From contig NZ_MJAH01000015.1 of the NCBI RefSeq assembly GCF_001746295.1, positions 425,419 to 489,418 of the forward strand: a stretch of DNA of 64,000 bases, in the 5' to 3' direction. This document shows, piece after piece, positions 35,023-43,350 of this stretch. Both the position numbers and the translations under genes were made by a program. Position 1 is the first letter of the stretch; each line of letters opens with the position of its first letter. The stretch comes from Streptomyces sp. LUP47B. Lineage in GTDB: Bacteria > Actinomycetota > Actinomycetes > Streptomycetales > Streptomycetaceae. The notes beneath the pieces are model-generated. The model was given only the letters and a program-made list of their open reading frames with translations. It ran no database searches and had not been told where the DNA came from.

Positions 35023-36011
35023 CCACGACCCTGCTGCGCACCGCCGGTGAACTGCACGCGCGCGTGCGTGCGGGCCGCCGGGCCGTCGTGATGACCATGG
35101 GCGCCCTGCACGAGGGTCACGCCACCCTCATCCGCACCGCGCGCGAGATCGCCGGACCCGACGGCGAGGTCGTCGTCACCGTTTTCGTGAACCCCCTCCA
35201 GTTCGGCGCGGGCGAGGACCTCGACCGCTACCCGCGCACCCTGGACGCCGACCTCAAGATCGCCGAGGACTCCGGCGCGGACGCCGTCTTCGCCCCCTCC
35301 GTCGACGAGGTCTATCCCGGCGGCGAGCCCCAGGTGCGCATCAGCGCGGGCCCGATGGGAGAGCGCCTGGAGGGCGCCTCGCGTCCCGGCCATTTCGACG
35401 GCATGCTCACCGTCGTCGCCAAGCTGCTGCACCTCACCCGCCCCGACATCGCTCTCTACGGCCAGAAGGACGCCCAGCAGCTCGCTCTGATCCGCCGGAT
35501 GGTGCGCGACCTGAACTTCGGCGTCGAGATCGTCGGCGTGCCCACCGTGCGCGAGGACGACGGCCTGGCCATGTCCAGCCGCAACCGCTACCTCAAGCCG
35601 CAGGAGCGGCGCACGGCGCTCGCCCTGTCCCGCGCGCTGTTCGCGGGCCGTGACCGGCACGCGGCACAGGAGGCGCTGCGCGCGCGGGCCCGCGAAGTGC
35701 CCGCCACGTCCGCGCGTGCCGAGGCACTGAGCGCCCTCGGCGAGTCCCGCGCGGCCGCCGACGCGCACGCCGTCGCCAAAGTCCTCCCGGGTGCGCCCTC
35801 GACCGTCCGCGCGGCCGCCCGCCTGATCCTGGACGACGCCGCGCGCCAGGACCCGCCGCTAGCCCTGGACTACCTCGCGCTCGTCGACCCGTCCGACTTC
35901 ACGGAGATCGACGACGACTTCACCGGCGAGGCCGTCCTCGCCGTCGCCGCCCGGGTGGGGACGACCCGGCTGATCGACAACATCCCCCTGACCTTCGGAG
36001 CCGCCTCGTGA
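35019..36011 (+). CDS. panC: Pantothenate synthetase
   Basis: PanC joins pantoate and beta-alanine with ATP to make pantothenate, the CoA precursor. The 330-residue protein has TMGALHEGHATLI (the HxGH-like nucleotidyl motif), FVNPLQFGAGEDLDRYPRT, LYGQKDAQQLALI (with the KDaQ motif), and GLAMSSRNRYL. It overlaps the stop of the upstream gene by 4 bases and the nadB start by 4 bases, so synthesis is coupled along the operon. It is slightly longer than the usual 280-310 residues, because of an Ala/Arg-rich C-terminal part. Confidence 0.95.
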   Translation: MTTTLLRTAGELHARVRAGRRAVVMTMGALHEGHATLIRTAREIAGPDGEVVVTVFVNPLQFGAGEDLDRYPRTLDADLKIAEDSGADAVFAPSVDEVYPGGEPQVRISAGPMGERLEGASRPGHFDGMLTVVAKLLHLTRPDIALYGQKDAQQLALIRRMVRDLNFGVEIVGVPTVREDDGLAMSSRNRYLKPQERRTALALSRALFAGRDRHAAQEALRARAREVPATSARAEALSALGESRAAADAHAVAKVLPGAPSTVRAAARLILDDAARQDPPLALDYLALVDPSDFTEIDDDFTGEAVLAVAARVGTTRLIDNIPLTFGAAS

Positions 36012-37717
36012 CCAGCACAGGCATACGACTGCACGCACCCGCGCCCGGGTGGTCCATCGACGCGGACCTCGTGGTCGTCGGCTCCGGCGTCGCCGGCCTC
36101 ACCGCCGCCCTGCGCTGCCAGGCCGAGGGCCTGAGGACCGTCGTCGTCACCAAGGCCCGCCTCGACGACGGCTCCACCCGCTGGGCGCAGGGCGGCATCG
36201 CCGCGGCCCTCGGCGAGGGCGACACCCCCGAACAGCACCTGGACGACACGCTGGTGGCGGGCGTGGGCCTGTGCGACGAGGAGGCCGTACGGATCCTCGT
36301 CACCGAGGGACCCGACGCCGTACGCCGCCTGATCGCGACCGGCGCGCACTTCGACGAGTCCGAGGAGGGCGACCTGGCGCTCACCCGCGAGGGCGGCCAC
36401 CACCGCCGCCGGATCGCGCACGCGGGCGGTGACGCCACCGGCGCGGAGATCTCCCGGGCGCTCGTCGAGGCCGTCCACGCGCGTGGACTGCGCACGATCG
36501 AGAACGCCCTCGTGCTCGACCTGCTGACGGACGAGCACGGACGGACGGCGGGCGTCACCCTGCACGTCATGGGCGAGGGCCAGCACGACGGCGTGGGTGC
36601 CGTGCACGCCCCCGCGGTCGTCCTCGCGACCGGCGGCATGGGCCAGGTCTTCTCCGCGACCACCAACCCGTCCGTGTCCACGGGCGACGGCGTGGCACTC
36701 GCCCTGCGCGCGGGCGCCGAGGTCAGCGACCTGGAATTCGTGCAGTTCCACCCCACCGTGCTGTTCCTCGGCCCGGACGCCGAGGGCCAGCAGCCGCTCG
36801 TCTCCGAGGCCGTGCGCGGCGAGGGCGCCCACCTGGTCGACGCCGACGGCGTGCGCTTCATGACCGGACAGCACGAACTGGCCGAGCTGGCACCCCGCGA
36901 CATCGTCGCCAAGGGCATCACGCGCCGCATGCAGGAGCAGGACGCCGAGCACATGTTCCTCGATGCCCGGCACTTCGGCGCCGACATGTGGGAGCACCGC
37001 TTCCCGACGATCCTCGCCGCCTGCCGCGCCCACGGCATCGACCCGGTCACCGAGCCCATCCCGATCGCGCCGGCCGCCCACTACGCCTCCGGCGGCGTGC
37101 GCACCGACTCCCAGGGGCGTACGACCGTCCCGGGCCTGTACGCGTGCGGCGAGGTCGCCTGCACCGGCGTGCACGGCGCGAACCGGCTCGCCTCCAACTC
37201 CCTCCTGGAGGGACTGGTCTACGCCGAGCGCATCGCCGCCGACATCGTGGCGAGCCGCGCCGGGCTCCACGCGCGCGTGCCCGCACCCGTCGAGCGGCCC
37301 GAGAGGCCCGCGCATCCCCTGCTCACGCCCGAGGCGCGGTTCGCGATCCAGCGGATCATGACGCAGGGCGCGGGAGTGCTGCGCTCGGCCGAGTCCCTGT
37401 CCAAGGCGGCCGGCCTCCTGCAGCAGTTGCACGCCGACGCCCGCGACGCCCTCGCGGAGAACGGCAAGACGGCTGAGCCCGGCGTCGACACCTGGGAGGC
37501 CACCAACCTCCTGTGCGTGGCCCGTGTCCTGGTCGCCGCCGCCCTGCAGCGCGAGGAGACGCGCGGCTGCCACTGGCGCGAGGACGCGCCCGACCGGGAC
37601 GACACGGCATGGCGCCGCCACATCGTCGTACGGCTCAATCCCGACCGGACCCTCGCCGTACACACCACCGATACCGCAGACTTCCCCCCGACCCGGCAGC
37701 CCCTTCAGGAGCAGTGA
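36008..37717 (+). CDS. nadB: L-aspartate oxidase
   Basis: NadB oxidises aspartate to iminoaspartate for quinolinate and NAD synthesis. The 569-residue flavoprotein starts with an FAD Rossmann fold (DLVVVGSGVAGLTAALRCQ), followed by STRWAQGGIAAAL, the catalytic-region HPTVLFL, and GRFD-type IPIAPAAHYASGGVRTD and GVHGANRLASNSLLEGLVYAERIA, all typical. The GTG overlaps the panC stop. nadC follows in 5 bases; no nadA (quinolinate synthase) is present in the window, so that step is encoded elsewhere. Confidence 0.95.
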   Translation: MTSTGIRLHAPAPGWSIDADLVVVGSGVAGLTAALRCQAEGLRTVVVTKARLDDGSTRWAQGGIAAALGEGDTPEQHLDDTLVAGVGLCDEEAVRILVTEGPDAVRRLIATGAHFDESEEGDLALTREGGHHRRRIAHAGGDATGAEISRALVEAVHARGLRTIENALVLDLLTDEHGRTAGVTLHVMGEGQHDGVGAVHAPAVVLATGGMGQVFSATTNPSVSTGDGVALALRAGAEVSDLEFVQFHPTVLFLGPDAEGQQPLVSEAVRGEGAHLVDADGVRFMTGQHELAELAPRDIVAKGITRRMQEQDAEHMFLDARHFGADMWEHRFPTILAACRAHGIDPVTEPIPIAPAAHYASGGVRTDSQGRTTVPGLYACGEVACTGVHGANRLASNSLLEGLVYAERIAADIVASRAGLHARVPAPVERPERPAHPLLTPEARFAIQRIMTQGAGVLRSAESLSKAAGLLQQLHADARDALAENGKTAEPGVDTWEATNLLCVARVLVAAALQREETRGCHWREDAPDRDDTAWRRHIVVRLNPDRTLAVHTTDTADFPPTRQPLQEQ

Positions 37718-37722
37718 CAGTA

Positions 37723-38709
37723 GTGAGCACCGACGACCTTCCCCTCGCCTCGTCCGGCGGCTGCGGCGACGGCTGTGCCTGTGGCGCCGCCTCCGACGGT
37801 CTCGACGAGGAATACCTGGAGTGCGGGCTCGACCCCGCGCTCGCGCAGCTCCTGGCCGACGCGGGACTCGACCCCGTGGAGGTCGAGGACATCGCCAACG
37901 TCGCCATCCAGGAGGACCTCGACCACGGCGTGGACGTGACGACCGTCGCGACCATCCCCGAGGACGCCGTCGCCACCGCCGACTTCGTCGCGCGGGAGGC
38001 GGGCGTCGTGGCCGGCCTGCGGGTCGCCGAGGCGGTCGTCTCGGTGGTCTGCGAGGACGAGTTCGAGGTCGAGCGGCACGTGGAGGACGGCGACCGGGTG
38101 GAGGCGGGACAGAAGCTCCTGTCGGTCACCACCCGCACGCGTGACCTCCTCACCGCCGAGCGCAGCGCGCTCAACCTGCTGTGCCGGCTCTCGGGCATCG
38201 CGACCGCCACGCGCGCGTGGGCGGACGCACTGGAGGGCACCAAGGCACGCGTGCGTGACACCCGGAAGACCACTCCGGGGCTCAGGTCGCTGGAGAAGTT
38301 CGCCGTGCGGTGCGGGGGCGGGGTCAACCACCGCATGTCGCTGTCCGACGCGGCGCTGGTGAAGGACAACCACGTGGTCGCCGCCGGTGGCGTCGCGTCG
38401 GCGTTCAAGGCCGTACGAGAGGCTTTCCCGGACGTGCCGATCGAGGTCGAGGTCGACACCCTGCACCAGCTGCGGGAGGTCGTGGACGCGGGCGCCGATC
38501 TGATCCTGCTGGACAACTTCACGCCCGGTGAGTGCGAGGAGGCGGTCGCGGTCGTGCACGGGCGGGCCGCGCTGGAGGCCTCCGGGCGGCTGACGCTGGC
38601 CAACGCGCGCGCGTACGCCGACACCGGGGTCGACTACCTCGCCGTCGGAGCGCTCACCCACTCCTCGCCGATCCTCGACATCGGCCTCGATCTGCGCGAG
38701 GCGGAGTAG
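37723..38709 (+). CDS. nadC: Nicotinate-nucleotide pyrophosphorylase (carboxylating)
   Basis: NadC makes nicotinate mononucleotide from quinolinate and PRPP. The 328-residue protein has the family core: NVAIQEDLDHGVDVTT, LNLLCRLSGIAT, RDTRKTTPGLRSLEKFAVRCGGGVNHRM, and LLDNFTPGE. The first 25 residues carry a Cys cluster (GGCGDGCACGA) not needed for catalysis in the family. I take the GTG at 37723 with AGGAG 11 bases upstream; a GTG at 37714 is too close to that site. coaX follows after 5 bases. Confidence 0.94.
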   Translation: MSTDDLPLASSGGCGDGCACGAASDGLDEEYLECGLDPALAQLLADAGLDPVEVEDIANVAIQEDLDHGVDVTTVATIPEDAVATADFVAREAGVVAGLRVAEAVVSVVCEDEFEVERHVEDGDRVEAGQKLLSVTTRTRDLLTAERSALNLLCRLSGIATATRAWADALEGTKARVRDTRKTTPGLRSLEKFAVRCGGGVNHRMSLSDAALVKDNHVVAAGGVASAFKAVREAFPDVPIEVEVDTLHQLREVVDAGADLILLDNFTPGECEEAVAVVHGRAALEASGRLTLANARAYADTGVDYLAVGALTHSSPILDIGLDLREAE

Positions 38710-38714
38710 TCGCG

Positions 38715-39512
38715 ATGCTCCTCACGATCGACGTAGGCAACACGCACACCGTCCTCGGGCTGTTCGACGGAGAGGACATCGTCGAGCACTGGCGGATCTC
38801 CACGGACGCGCGCCGGACGGCGGACGAGCTGGCGGTACTGCTGCAGGGCCTGATGGGCATGCATCCCCTCCTCGGCGACGAACTGGGCGACGGGATCGAC
38901 GGGATCGCGATCTGCGCGACCGTGCCGTCCGTGCTGCACGAGCTGCGTGAGGTGACGCGGCGGTACTACGGCGACGTGCCGGCCGTGCTGGTCGAGCCCG
39001 GAGTGAAGACGGGGGTGCCGATTCTCACCGACAACCCCAAGGAGGTCGGGGCGGACCGGATCATCAACGCGGTGGCCGCCGTCGAGCTGTTCGGCGGGCC
39101 GGCGATCGTCGTGGACTTCGGTACGGCGACGACGTTCGACGCGGTGTCCGCGCGTGGGGAGTACGTCGGCGGAGTCATCGCGCCGGGTATCGAGATCTCC
39201 GTGGAGGCGCTCGGTGTGAAGGGGGCGCAGCTGCGGAAGATCGAGGTGGCCCGGCCGCGGAGTGTGATCGGCAAGAACACGGTCGAGGCGATGCAGTCCG
39301 GAATCGTGTACGGCTTCGCCGGGCAGGTCGACGGGGTCGTCGGCCGGATGGCCCGGGAGCTCGCGGACGATCCGGAGGAGGTGACGGTGATCGCCACGGG
39401 TGGACTGGCGCCGATGGTGCTGGGGGAGTCGTCGGTGATCGACGAGCACGAGCCGTGGCTGACGCTGGTGGGGTTGCGGCTGGTGTACGAGCGGAACGTG
39501 TCACGGATGTGA
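38715..39512 (+). CDS. coaX: Type III pantothenate kinase
   Basis: CoaX phosphorylates pantothenate to start CoA synthesis. The 265-residue ASKHA-fold kinase has the phosphate-1 motif TIDVGNTHTVLGLF, PKEVGADRIINAVAA, and VVDFGTATTFDAV, with GVIAPGIEIS following, as in CoaX proteins. As the last gene of the operon it complements panC, taking pantothenate to phosphopantothenate. Short direct repeats of CCACCTGG/CCACCCGG occur just after the stop (39520-39560), with no clear terminator. Confidence 0.95.
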   Translation: MLLTIDVGNTHTVLGLFDGEDIVEHWRISTDARRTADELAVLLQGLMGMHPLLGDELGDGIDGIAICATVPSVLHELREVTRRYYGDVPAVLVEPGVKTGVPILTDNPKEVGADRIINAVAAVELFGGPAIVVDFGTATTFDAVSARGEYVGGVIAPGIEISVEALGVKGAQLRKIEVARPRSVIGKNTVEAMQSGIVYGFAGQVDGVVGRMARELADDPEEVTVIATGGLAPMVLGESSVIDEHEPWLTLVGLRLVYERNVSRM

Positions 39513-39657
39513 CTTCGCCACCTGGTACCTGGCCACCCGGCACCCCGCCACCCGGTACACGGCCGCCAGGTCCCGCCTCGCGTCCGGGCGGGCGGCCTGC
39601 TCGCGCCACGCCCGTCCCCTATGACGAATTTGTCTGATTAGCGCGTAGTGTCGCCGC

Positions 39658-40371
39658 ATGCCCACGCCATACGGATCCCGCGGCGGCATGGCGTTCGGCG
39701 TGGAGGAGCTGCGTGTGCTCCGCCGCGCTCTCGCCCTCGCCCTTCACCCCGCCCCCGCCTCGGCCGAGGACATCAAGGACTGCCACCGCCTCGCCGAGTC
39801 CCTCGACGAGGCGGTGCGTGAGGGTGCCCGGCTGCGCGCCTTCCTGGTGGCCGACCTCGCCCGGTACCGCGCCGCGCTGCCCGGCACCGCCGCCGGCTAC
39901 CTCACCTTGCTGGAGGAGGTGCTGGGCGCCGGGTACCGGCCCGAGCCCGACGATCTGGCCGCGCTGAGGGCGCTGCGCGGCAACCCCGTCGCGGCAGCGC
40001 TGCTGAGCCGCTGCCAGGTGCTGGCCGAACGAGACGTACGGGCTCGTCTGGCGGGCTCCACGGCCGCCCGGCGTGCCCGGGTCGCCCCAGTGGTCCCCGC
40101 CTCCCGTACGCGCCTCCTGGCGCTGCCCGGGGGCCTTTTCGGAAGTGTCTCCGGGGGTCCTTCCGAGGCCGCCCGGGGTGGTCCCGCGGACCAGGACGCC
40201 AAGCAGCCGGCGAAGCGTCCGGCCCAGCCGCCGGCGAAACCGGCGGAGAAACCCGCCCCCGCCGGCCCCCAGCCCTCCCGGCGGCCCATCCCCACCCCGG
40301 GCGAGGTCTTCCCCCGCCGCAAACCGGCCCCACCCCCGGCGAACCCGCCACAGCACCTGGCCGCGGGCTGA
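39658..40371 (+). CDS. Hypothetical actinobacterial protein with Pro/Ala/Lys-rich tail
   Basis: I do not recognise a function. The 237-residue protein has a helical N-terminal part (residues 15-130: GVEELRVLRRALALALH, CHRLAESLDEAVREGARLRAFLVADLARYRAALPG) and a Pro, Ala and Lys-rich tail of about 90 residues (AKQPAKRPAQPPAKPAEKP) likely to be disordered. No signal peptide or membrane segment is seen. TAGTGT stands 6 bases before the ATG, with TGACGA 18 bases farther up, so a leaderless transcript is likely. It follows the coaX operon but has its own promoter. Confidence 0.75.
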   Translation: MPTPYGSRGGMAFGVEELRVLRRALALALHPAPASAEDIKDCHRLAESLDEAVREGARLRAFLVADLARYRAALPGTAAGYLTLLEEVLGAGYRPEPDDLAALRALRGNPVAAALLSRCQVLAERDVRARLAGSTAARRARVAPVVPASRTRLLALPGGLFGSVSGGPSEAARGGPADQDAKQPAKRPAQPPAKPAEKPAPAGPQPSRRPIPTPGEVFPRRKPAPPPANPPQHLAAG

Positions 40372-40426
40372 CCGACAGACCGCACCCCGCCCGGGTTGTC
40401 CCCGTGCGCCTGGCTACTCTGGACGC

Positions 40427-40609
40427 ATGGACTACGTCTCCGCGCTCGTGCCTCCGGTCGTCATGGCCGCGTTCTTCATCGGACTGATCCGGGTGATCGT
40501 GAAGACCCAGGGCGGGGCCAACAAGGCCAAGGAGGACGCGGCCGTCGACGCGGCTCTCGCGCGCGCGGAGGGGGCCAGGCAGGCCTCCGGGTCCGCGGGC
40601 GACGCCTGA
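40427..40609 (+). CDS. Small single-span membrane protein
   Basis: A 60-residue protein: a hydrophobic segment (residues 5-24: SALVPPVVMAAFFIGLIRVI), then a charged helical stretch (VKTQGGANKAKEDAAVDAALARAEGARQ). Length and layout fit a small bitopic membrane protein conserved in streptomycetes. TACTCT is 6 bases before the ATG (40427), consistent with leaderless expression. A strong terminator follows 22 bases after the stop. Function unknown. Confidence 0.75.
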   Translation: MDYVSALVPPVVMAAFFIGLIRVIVKTQGGANKAKEDAAVDAALARAEGARQASGSAGDA

Positions 40610-40630
40610 GCGATCCGCGGCGCCCTCGCC

Positions 40631-40680
40631 GGCGTACGACTCTCCGAGCCACCGCGCTTTCCGAGTCGTACGCCCTTTTT
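40631..40680 (+). terminator. Intrinsic terminator after the small membrane protein gene
   Basis: Perfect 12-base arms (GGCGTACGACTC and complement, 40631-40642 and 40663-40674), a 20-base loop, and a T-run at 40676-40680. Confidence 0.85.
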
Positions 40681-40749
40681 GTTGCTGTTTGGTGTTGAAA
40701 GGGCCGTCCGTCACGCCGATAGCCGGATCTCCCACTATTGTGCTGAGCT

Positions 40750-41154
40750 GTGCCTCGCCCATTGGGAGAACTCGAAGACGCGGTCATGACGCGGGTGTGG
40801 AAGTGGAACCGCCCGGTCACCGTTCGGGAAGTCCTGGAAGACCTTCGGCAGGAACGGTCCATCGCCTACACCACGGTGATGACCGTTTTGGACAATCTCC
40901 ATCAGAAGGGCTGGGTGCGTCGTGAGGCGGAAGGCCGGGCCTATCGATATGAGGCGGTCTCCACACGGGCCGCCTACGCCGCCGCACTGATGAACGACGC
41001 CTGGTCCCAGAGTGACAACCCCGCCGCCGCTCTCGTCGCCTTCTTCGGCATGATGAGCGAGGAACAGCGACTGGCACTCCAGGACGCCGTGCGGATGGTC
41101 CAGGGGCCGCCCGCGGAGAACCCCGACTCGGCATCGCGAGGCGGCGGGCGATAG
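40750..41154 (+). CDS. BlaI/MecI/CopY-family transcriptional regulator
   Basis: A 134-residue winged-helix protein of the BlaI/MecI/CopY family. The typical start LGELEDAVMTRVWKWNRPVTVREVLEDL, recognition helix IAYTTVMTVLDNLHQKGWVRREAEGRAYRYEAV, and a C-terminal dimerisation helix are present. In many actinobacteria such proteins control BlaR-like M56 proteases, but none is next to it. The start is GTG 40750 with TATTGT 8 bases before. The GNAT gene follows directly, its probable -10 overlapping the stop. Target unknown. Confidence 0.9.
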   Translation: MPRPLGELEDAVMTRVWKWNRPVTVREVLEDLRQERSIAYTTVMTVLDNLHQKGWVRREAEGRAYRYEAVSTRAAYAAALMNDAWSQSDNPAAALVAFFGMMSEEQRLALQDAVRMVQGPPAENPDSASRGGGR

Positions 41155-41163
41155 CGTCCGCTC

Positions 41164-41712
41164 ATGTCCGCGAAGAGCCCCTCCGCCGAGAACCCCGAAG
41201 TCACCGCAAAAGCCATCACGGTCCGGCGGGCCCGTACCAGCGATGTCGCCGGCATCCGTCGCCTCCTCGACTCCTACTCCCGCGACCGCATCCTGCTCGA
41301 CAAAGCGACCGTGACGCTTTACGAGGACATCCAGGAGTTCTGGGTCGCCGAGCGCGACGACAACGCCGAGCTGGTCGGCTTCGGCGCCCTGCACGTGATG
41401 TGGGAAGACCTCGCGGAAGTGCGCACTCTTGCCGTGAAGCCCGGACTGAAGGGTGCCGGGGTCGGCCATCAGTTGCTGGAGAAGTTGTTGCAGACGGCCC
41501 GCTGGCTCGGTGTTCGTCGCGTTTTCTGTCTCACCTTCGAAGTGGACTTCTTCGGCAAGCACGGCTTCGTCGAGATCGGTGAGACACCGGTTGACACCGA
41601 TGTCTACGCGGAGCTACTGCGTTCCTATGACGAAGGCGTGGCGGAGTTCCTCGGTCTCGAACGGGTGAAACCGAACACCTTGGGCAACAGCCGGATGCTT
41701 CTGCACCTGTGA
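41164..41712 (+). CDS. GNAT acetyltransferase, probable amino-acid N-acetyltransferase (N-acetylglutamate synthase)
   Basis: A 182-residue GNAT-fold enzyme. The CoA-binding A motif is VRTLAVKPGLKGAGVGHQLLEKLL; ITVRRARTSDVAGIRRLLD begins the domain and VFCLTFEVDFFGKHGFVEI ends it. The pattern matches stand-alone actinobacterial amino-acid N-acetyltransferases such as mycobacterial Rv2747, which acetylate glutamate or glutamine to open arginine synthesis. Assignment to arginine synthesis is from similarity only. TAGCGT lies 6 bases before the ATG and no ribosome site is seen, so it is probably leaderless. Confidence 0.83.
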   Translation: MSAKSPSAENPEVTAKAITVRRARTSDVAGIRRLLDSYSRDRILLDKATVTLYEDIQEFWVAERDDNAELVGFGALHVMWEDLAEVRTLAVKPGLKGAGVGHQLLEKLLQTARWLGVRRVFCLTFEVDFFGKHGFVEIGETPVDTDVYAELLRSYDEGVAEFLGLERVKPNTLGNSRMLLHL

Positions 41713-41837
41713 TCGCCAGGATTCTGGCGCTCGGCCCTGCCCAGGTTCCCTATGTCCGAAACGCGCACGTTTCCGGACGAGGAGACCCTCGTCGGTCTCT
41801 CCCGGGGGTTTGTGTTTTCCCAGCAAAAGCGGTTTGC

Positions 41838-41867
41838 TTTCCGACGTACTGCAGTACTGCATATAAC
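41838..41867 (+). promoter_or_regulatory. Candidate lsr2 promoter with a repeated GTACTGCA element
   Basis: TTTCCG (41838-41843), 18 bases, TATAAC (41862-41867). The spacer holds GTACTGCA twice in a row (41846-41861), making the palindrome GTACTGCAGTAC. The block 41810-41870 is unusually A/T-rich for this genome. It lies 67 bases before lsr2 and might be a self-binding site; this is inference. Confidence 0.55.
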
Positions 41868-41933
41868 AGGGGACGGCGAAACGGCGGACGCCGCAGACCC
41901 CCGGCCCTCAAGTATTGGATGAAAGGAAATCCG

Positions 41934-42269
41934 GTGGCACAGAAGGTTCAGGTCCTTCTTGTCGATGACATCGACGGCGGCGAGGCGGACGAGACCGTCA
42001 CGTTTGCGTTGGACGGCAAGACGTACGAGATCGATCTCACGACCGCCAATGCGGACAAGCTCCGTGGCCTTCTCGACCCTTACGTGAAGGGCGGTCGCCG
42101 TACCGGAGGCCGAGCCGCGGGCGGGCGCGGAAAGGCGCGGGCCGCTTCCGGTGGCAGCCAGGACACCGCTCAGATCCGTGCCTGGGCGAAGGAGAACGGT
42201 TACGAGGTCAATGACCGCGGCCGAGTTCCGGCGAGCATTCGCGAGGCTTACGAGAAGGCCAACGCCTGA
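41934..42269 (+). CDS. lsr2: Nucleoid-associated silencing protein Lsr2
   Basis: Lsr2 is an H-NS-like xenogeneic silencer that coats A/T-rich DNA. The 111-residue protein has the N-terminal dimerisation domain (QKVQVLLVDDIDGGEADETVTFALDGKTYEIDLT), a basic Arg/Gly-rich linker (GGRRTGGRAAGGRGK), and the C-terminal DNA-binding domain (AQIRAWAKENGYEVNDRGRVPASIREAYEKANA) with the RGR minor-groove motif. The GTG at 41934 has GAAAGGA six bases upstream. Its partner on the right is the hypothetical gene before clpC. Confidence 0.96.
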   Translation: MAQKVQVLLVDDIDGGEADETVTFALDGKTYEIDLTTANADKLRGLLDPYVKGGRRTGGRAAGGRGKARAASGGSQDTAQIRAWAKENGYEVNDRGRVPASIREAYEKANA

Positions 42270-42304
42270 TCGAAAGGTTCACTGCGGCCGGGGCCTGCGA
42301 ATGC

Positions 42305-43066
42305 TTATGGCTGCGTGCGCCGCAGCCGCAGCCGGTGGCAGTGCGTCGCCACCGTGTTCACGACGCGTACGAGATCGGGGGCGCCCCCACCGCCCCCCAG
42401 CGCCGACAACGTCGGCAGCGAGGCCTCGACCTCGCACCCAGGCTCGGGGGGTCGCACCCACACGGCGGCCCCCTGCAGGGCGCCCGGGCGGCCCAGGGCG
42501 AGCGGTCGCCGGCTCCCGACGGCCCGGCTCGCCTCCGTGGCTGCCTGTCGGGGCGTGAGGTCGCCCGGTTCCGGGCGTGCCGCCCGGGCGGGGGATTCGT
42601 CTTCGCCGGGCCCCGTGAGCCGCACCGACGCCACCTCCCCGAGTCCGCTCACGGTGGGCCTCGGCGGGCGCGGTGCCCGCATCACCGCGCCCGTGCCGAT
42701 CGCCCGCAGGTCGAGCGCGAGGGCGCCCCACTCCAGCCAGTCCAGCAGGCCCGGCAGCTCCTCCGTGCTGCCCGCGGCCACCAGAAGCTCCATACGGTCG
42801 CCCCGCATCGCCACCGGAGAGGTCCCCGCGAGATGGCGCAGGGCCGCGCGGCCGGCCTCGGCCGGAACGTCCAGGACGTCGAAGCGCAGCCCCAGACGCA
42901 GTCGCAGGGAAGATTCCGCGGTGCTCGCGGGCACCGTGGGCCAGCCCAGTTCGTTCTCGTACCAGCGGCGGACCGGATCGTCGTCGAAGGCGGCCAGGTC
43001 GAGCGGCCGACGGGGGAGCGGGACCGCGGTGAGATCCGTGGTGAGGGAGGGACGGCTGCCGAACAT
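42305..43066 (-). CDS. Hypothetical Streptomyces protein between lsr2 and clpC
   Basis: A 253-residue protein convergent with lsr2. It has no signal peptide or membrane span. The segments FDDDPVRRWYENELGWPTVPAS and RFDVLDVPAEAGRAALRHLAGTSPVAMRGDRMELLVAAG loosely recall the N-terminal region of streptomycete bifunctional primase-polymerase-like hypothetical proteins, but I see no catalytic Asp motif, so I give no function. The last 60 residues are Gly/Pro-rich, ending in a basic LRLRRTQP. A TAA stop is rare in this window. The ATG at 43066 has no ribosome site; an upstream start cannot be excluded. Confidence 0.7.
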   Translation of the reverse strand: MFGSRPSLTTDLTAVPLPRRPLDLAAFDDDPVRRWYENELGWPTVPASTAESSLRLRLGLRFDVLDVPAEAGRAALRHLAGTSPVAMRGDRMELLVAAGSTEELPGLLDWLEWGALALDLRAIGTGAVMRAPRPPRPTVSGLGEVASVRLTGPGEDESPARAARPEPGDLTPRQAATEASRAVGSRRPLALGRPGALQGAAVWVRPPEPGCEVEASLPTLSALGGGGGAPDLVRVVNTVATHCHRLRLRRTQP

Positions 43067-43278
43067 GCCAAGTGCAACCGCCGAAAGACCGCAAGAGTTA
43101 CGTTGGGTGTGCCTGCGTGTGCGAAGAGTGCTCACGGAGGGGGCGTGCGGGGGTGCGGGGTGGTGCAAGGTTGTTCGCCCATAGCGGAGGGACGGGGGGC
43201 GTGCGGCATGGACTGTCGGTCCGCGCGGGTAAGACATCCCTAGTGGGAGGGGGCGACACGCAGGAAAGGCCGTCTCAC

Positions 43279-43350
43279 GTTCGCCATCGGCGTACTGGCG
43301 ACTGGGGTAACTGCCTGGCCTGCGGGAACATCGTCTCGCACCATCGGGTT
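43279..43350 (+). promoter_or_regulatory. clpC control region: ClgR-like dyad and SigR-type promoter
   Basis: GTTCGC-N5-GCGTAC (43279-43295) resembles the ClgR dyad (GTTCGC...GCGAAC form) with one mismatch. About 30 bases on, GGGAAC (43324-43329), exactly 18 bases, and GTT (43348-43350) match the SigR consensus with one change, followed by GGAGCA as at ftsH. ClgR and SigR are the two known activators of clp genes in Streptomyces. No gene is seen in the rest of 43067-43496. Confidence 0.65.

Noticed and set aside
42305..43066. DNA primase/polymerase assignment for the gene beside lsr2
   Set aside because: Only loose resemblance in two segments. No metal-binding acidic motif of a primase could be identified, so it is left as hypothetical.
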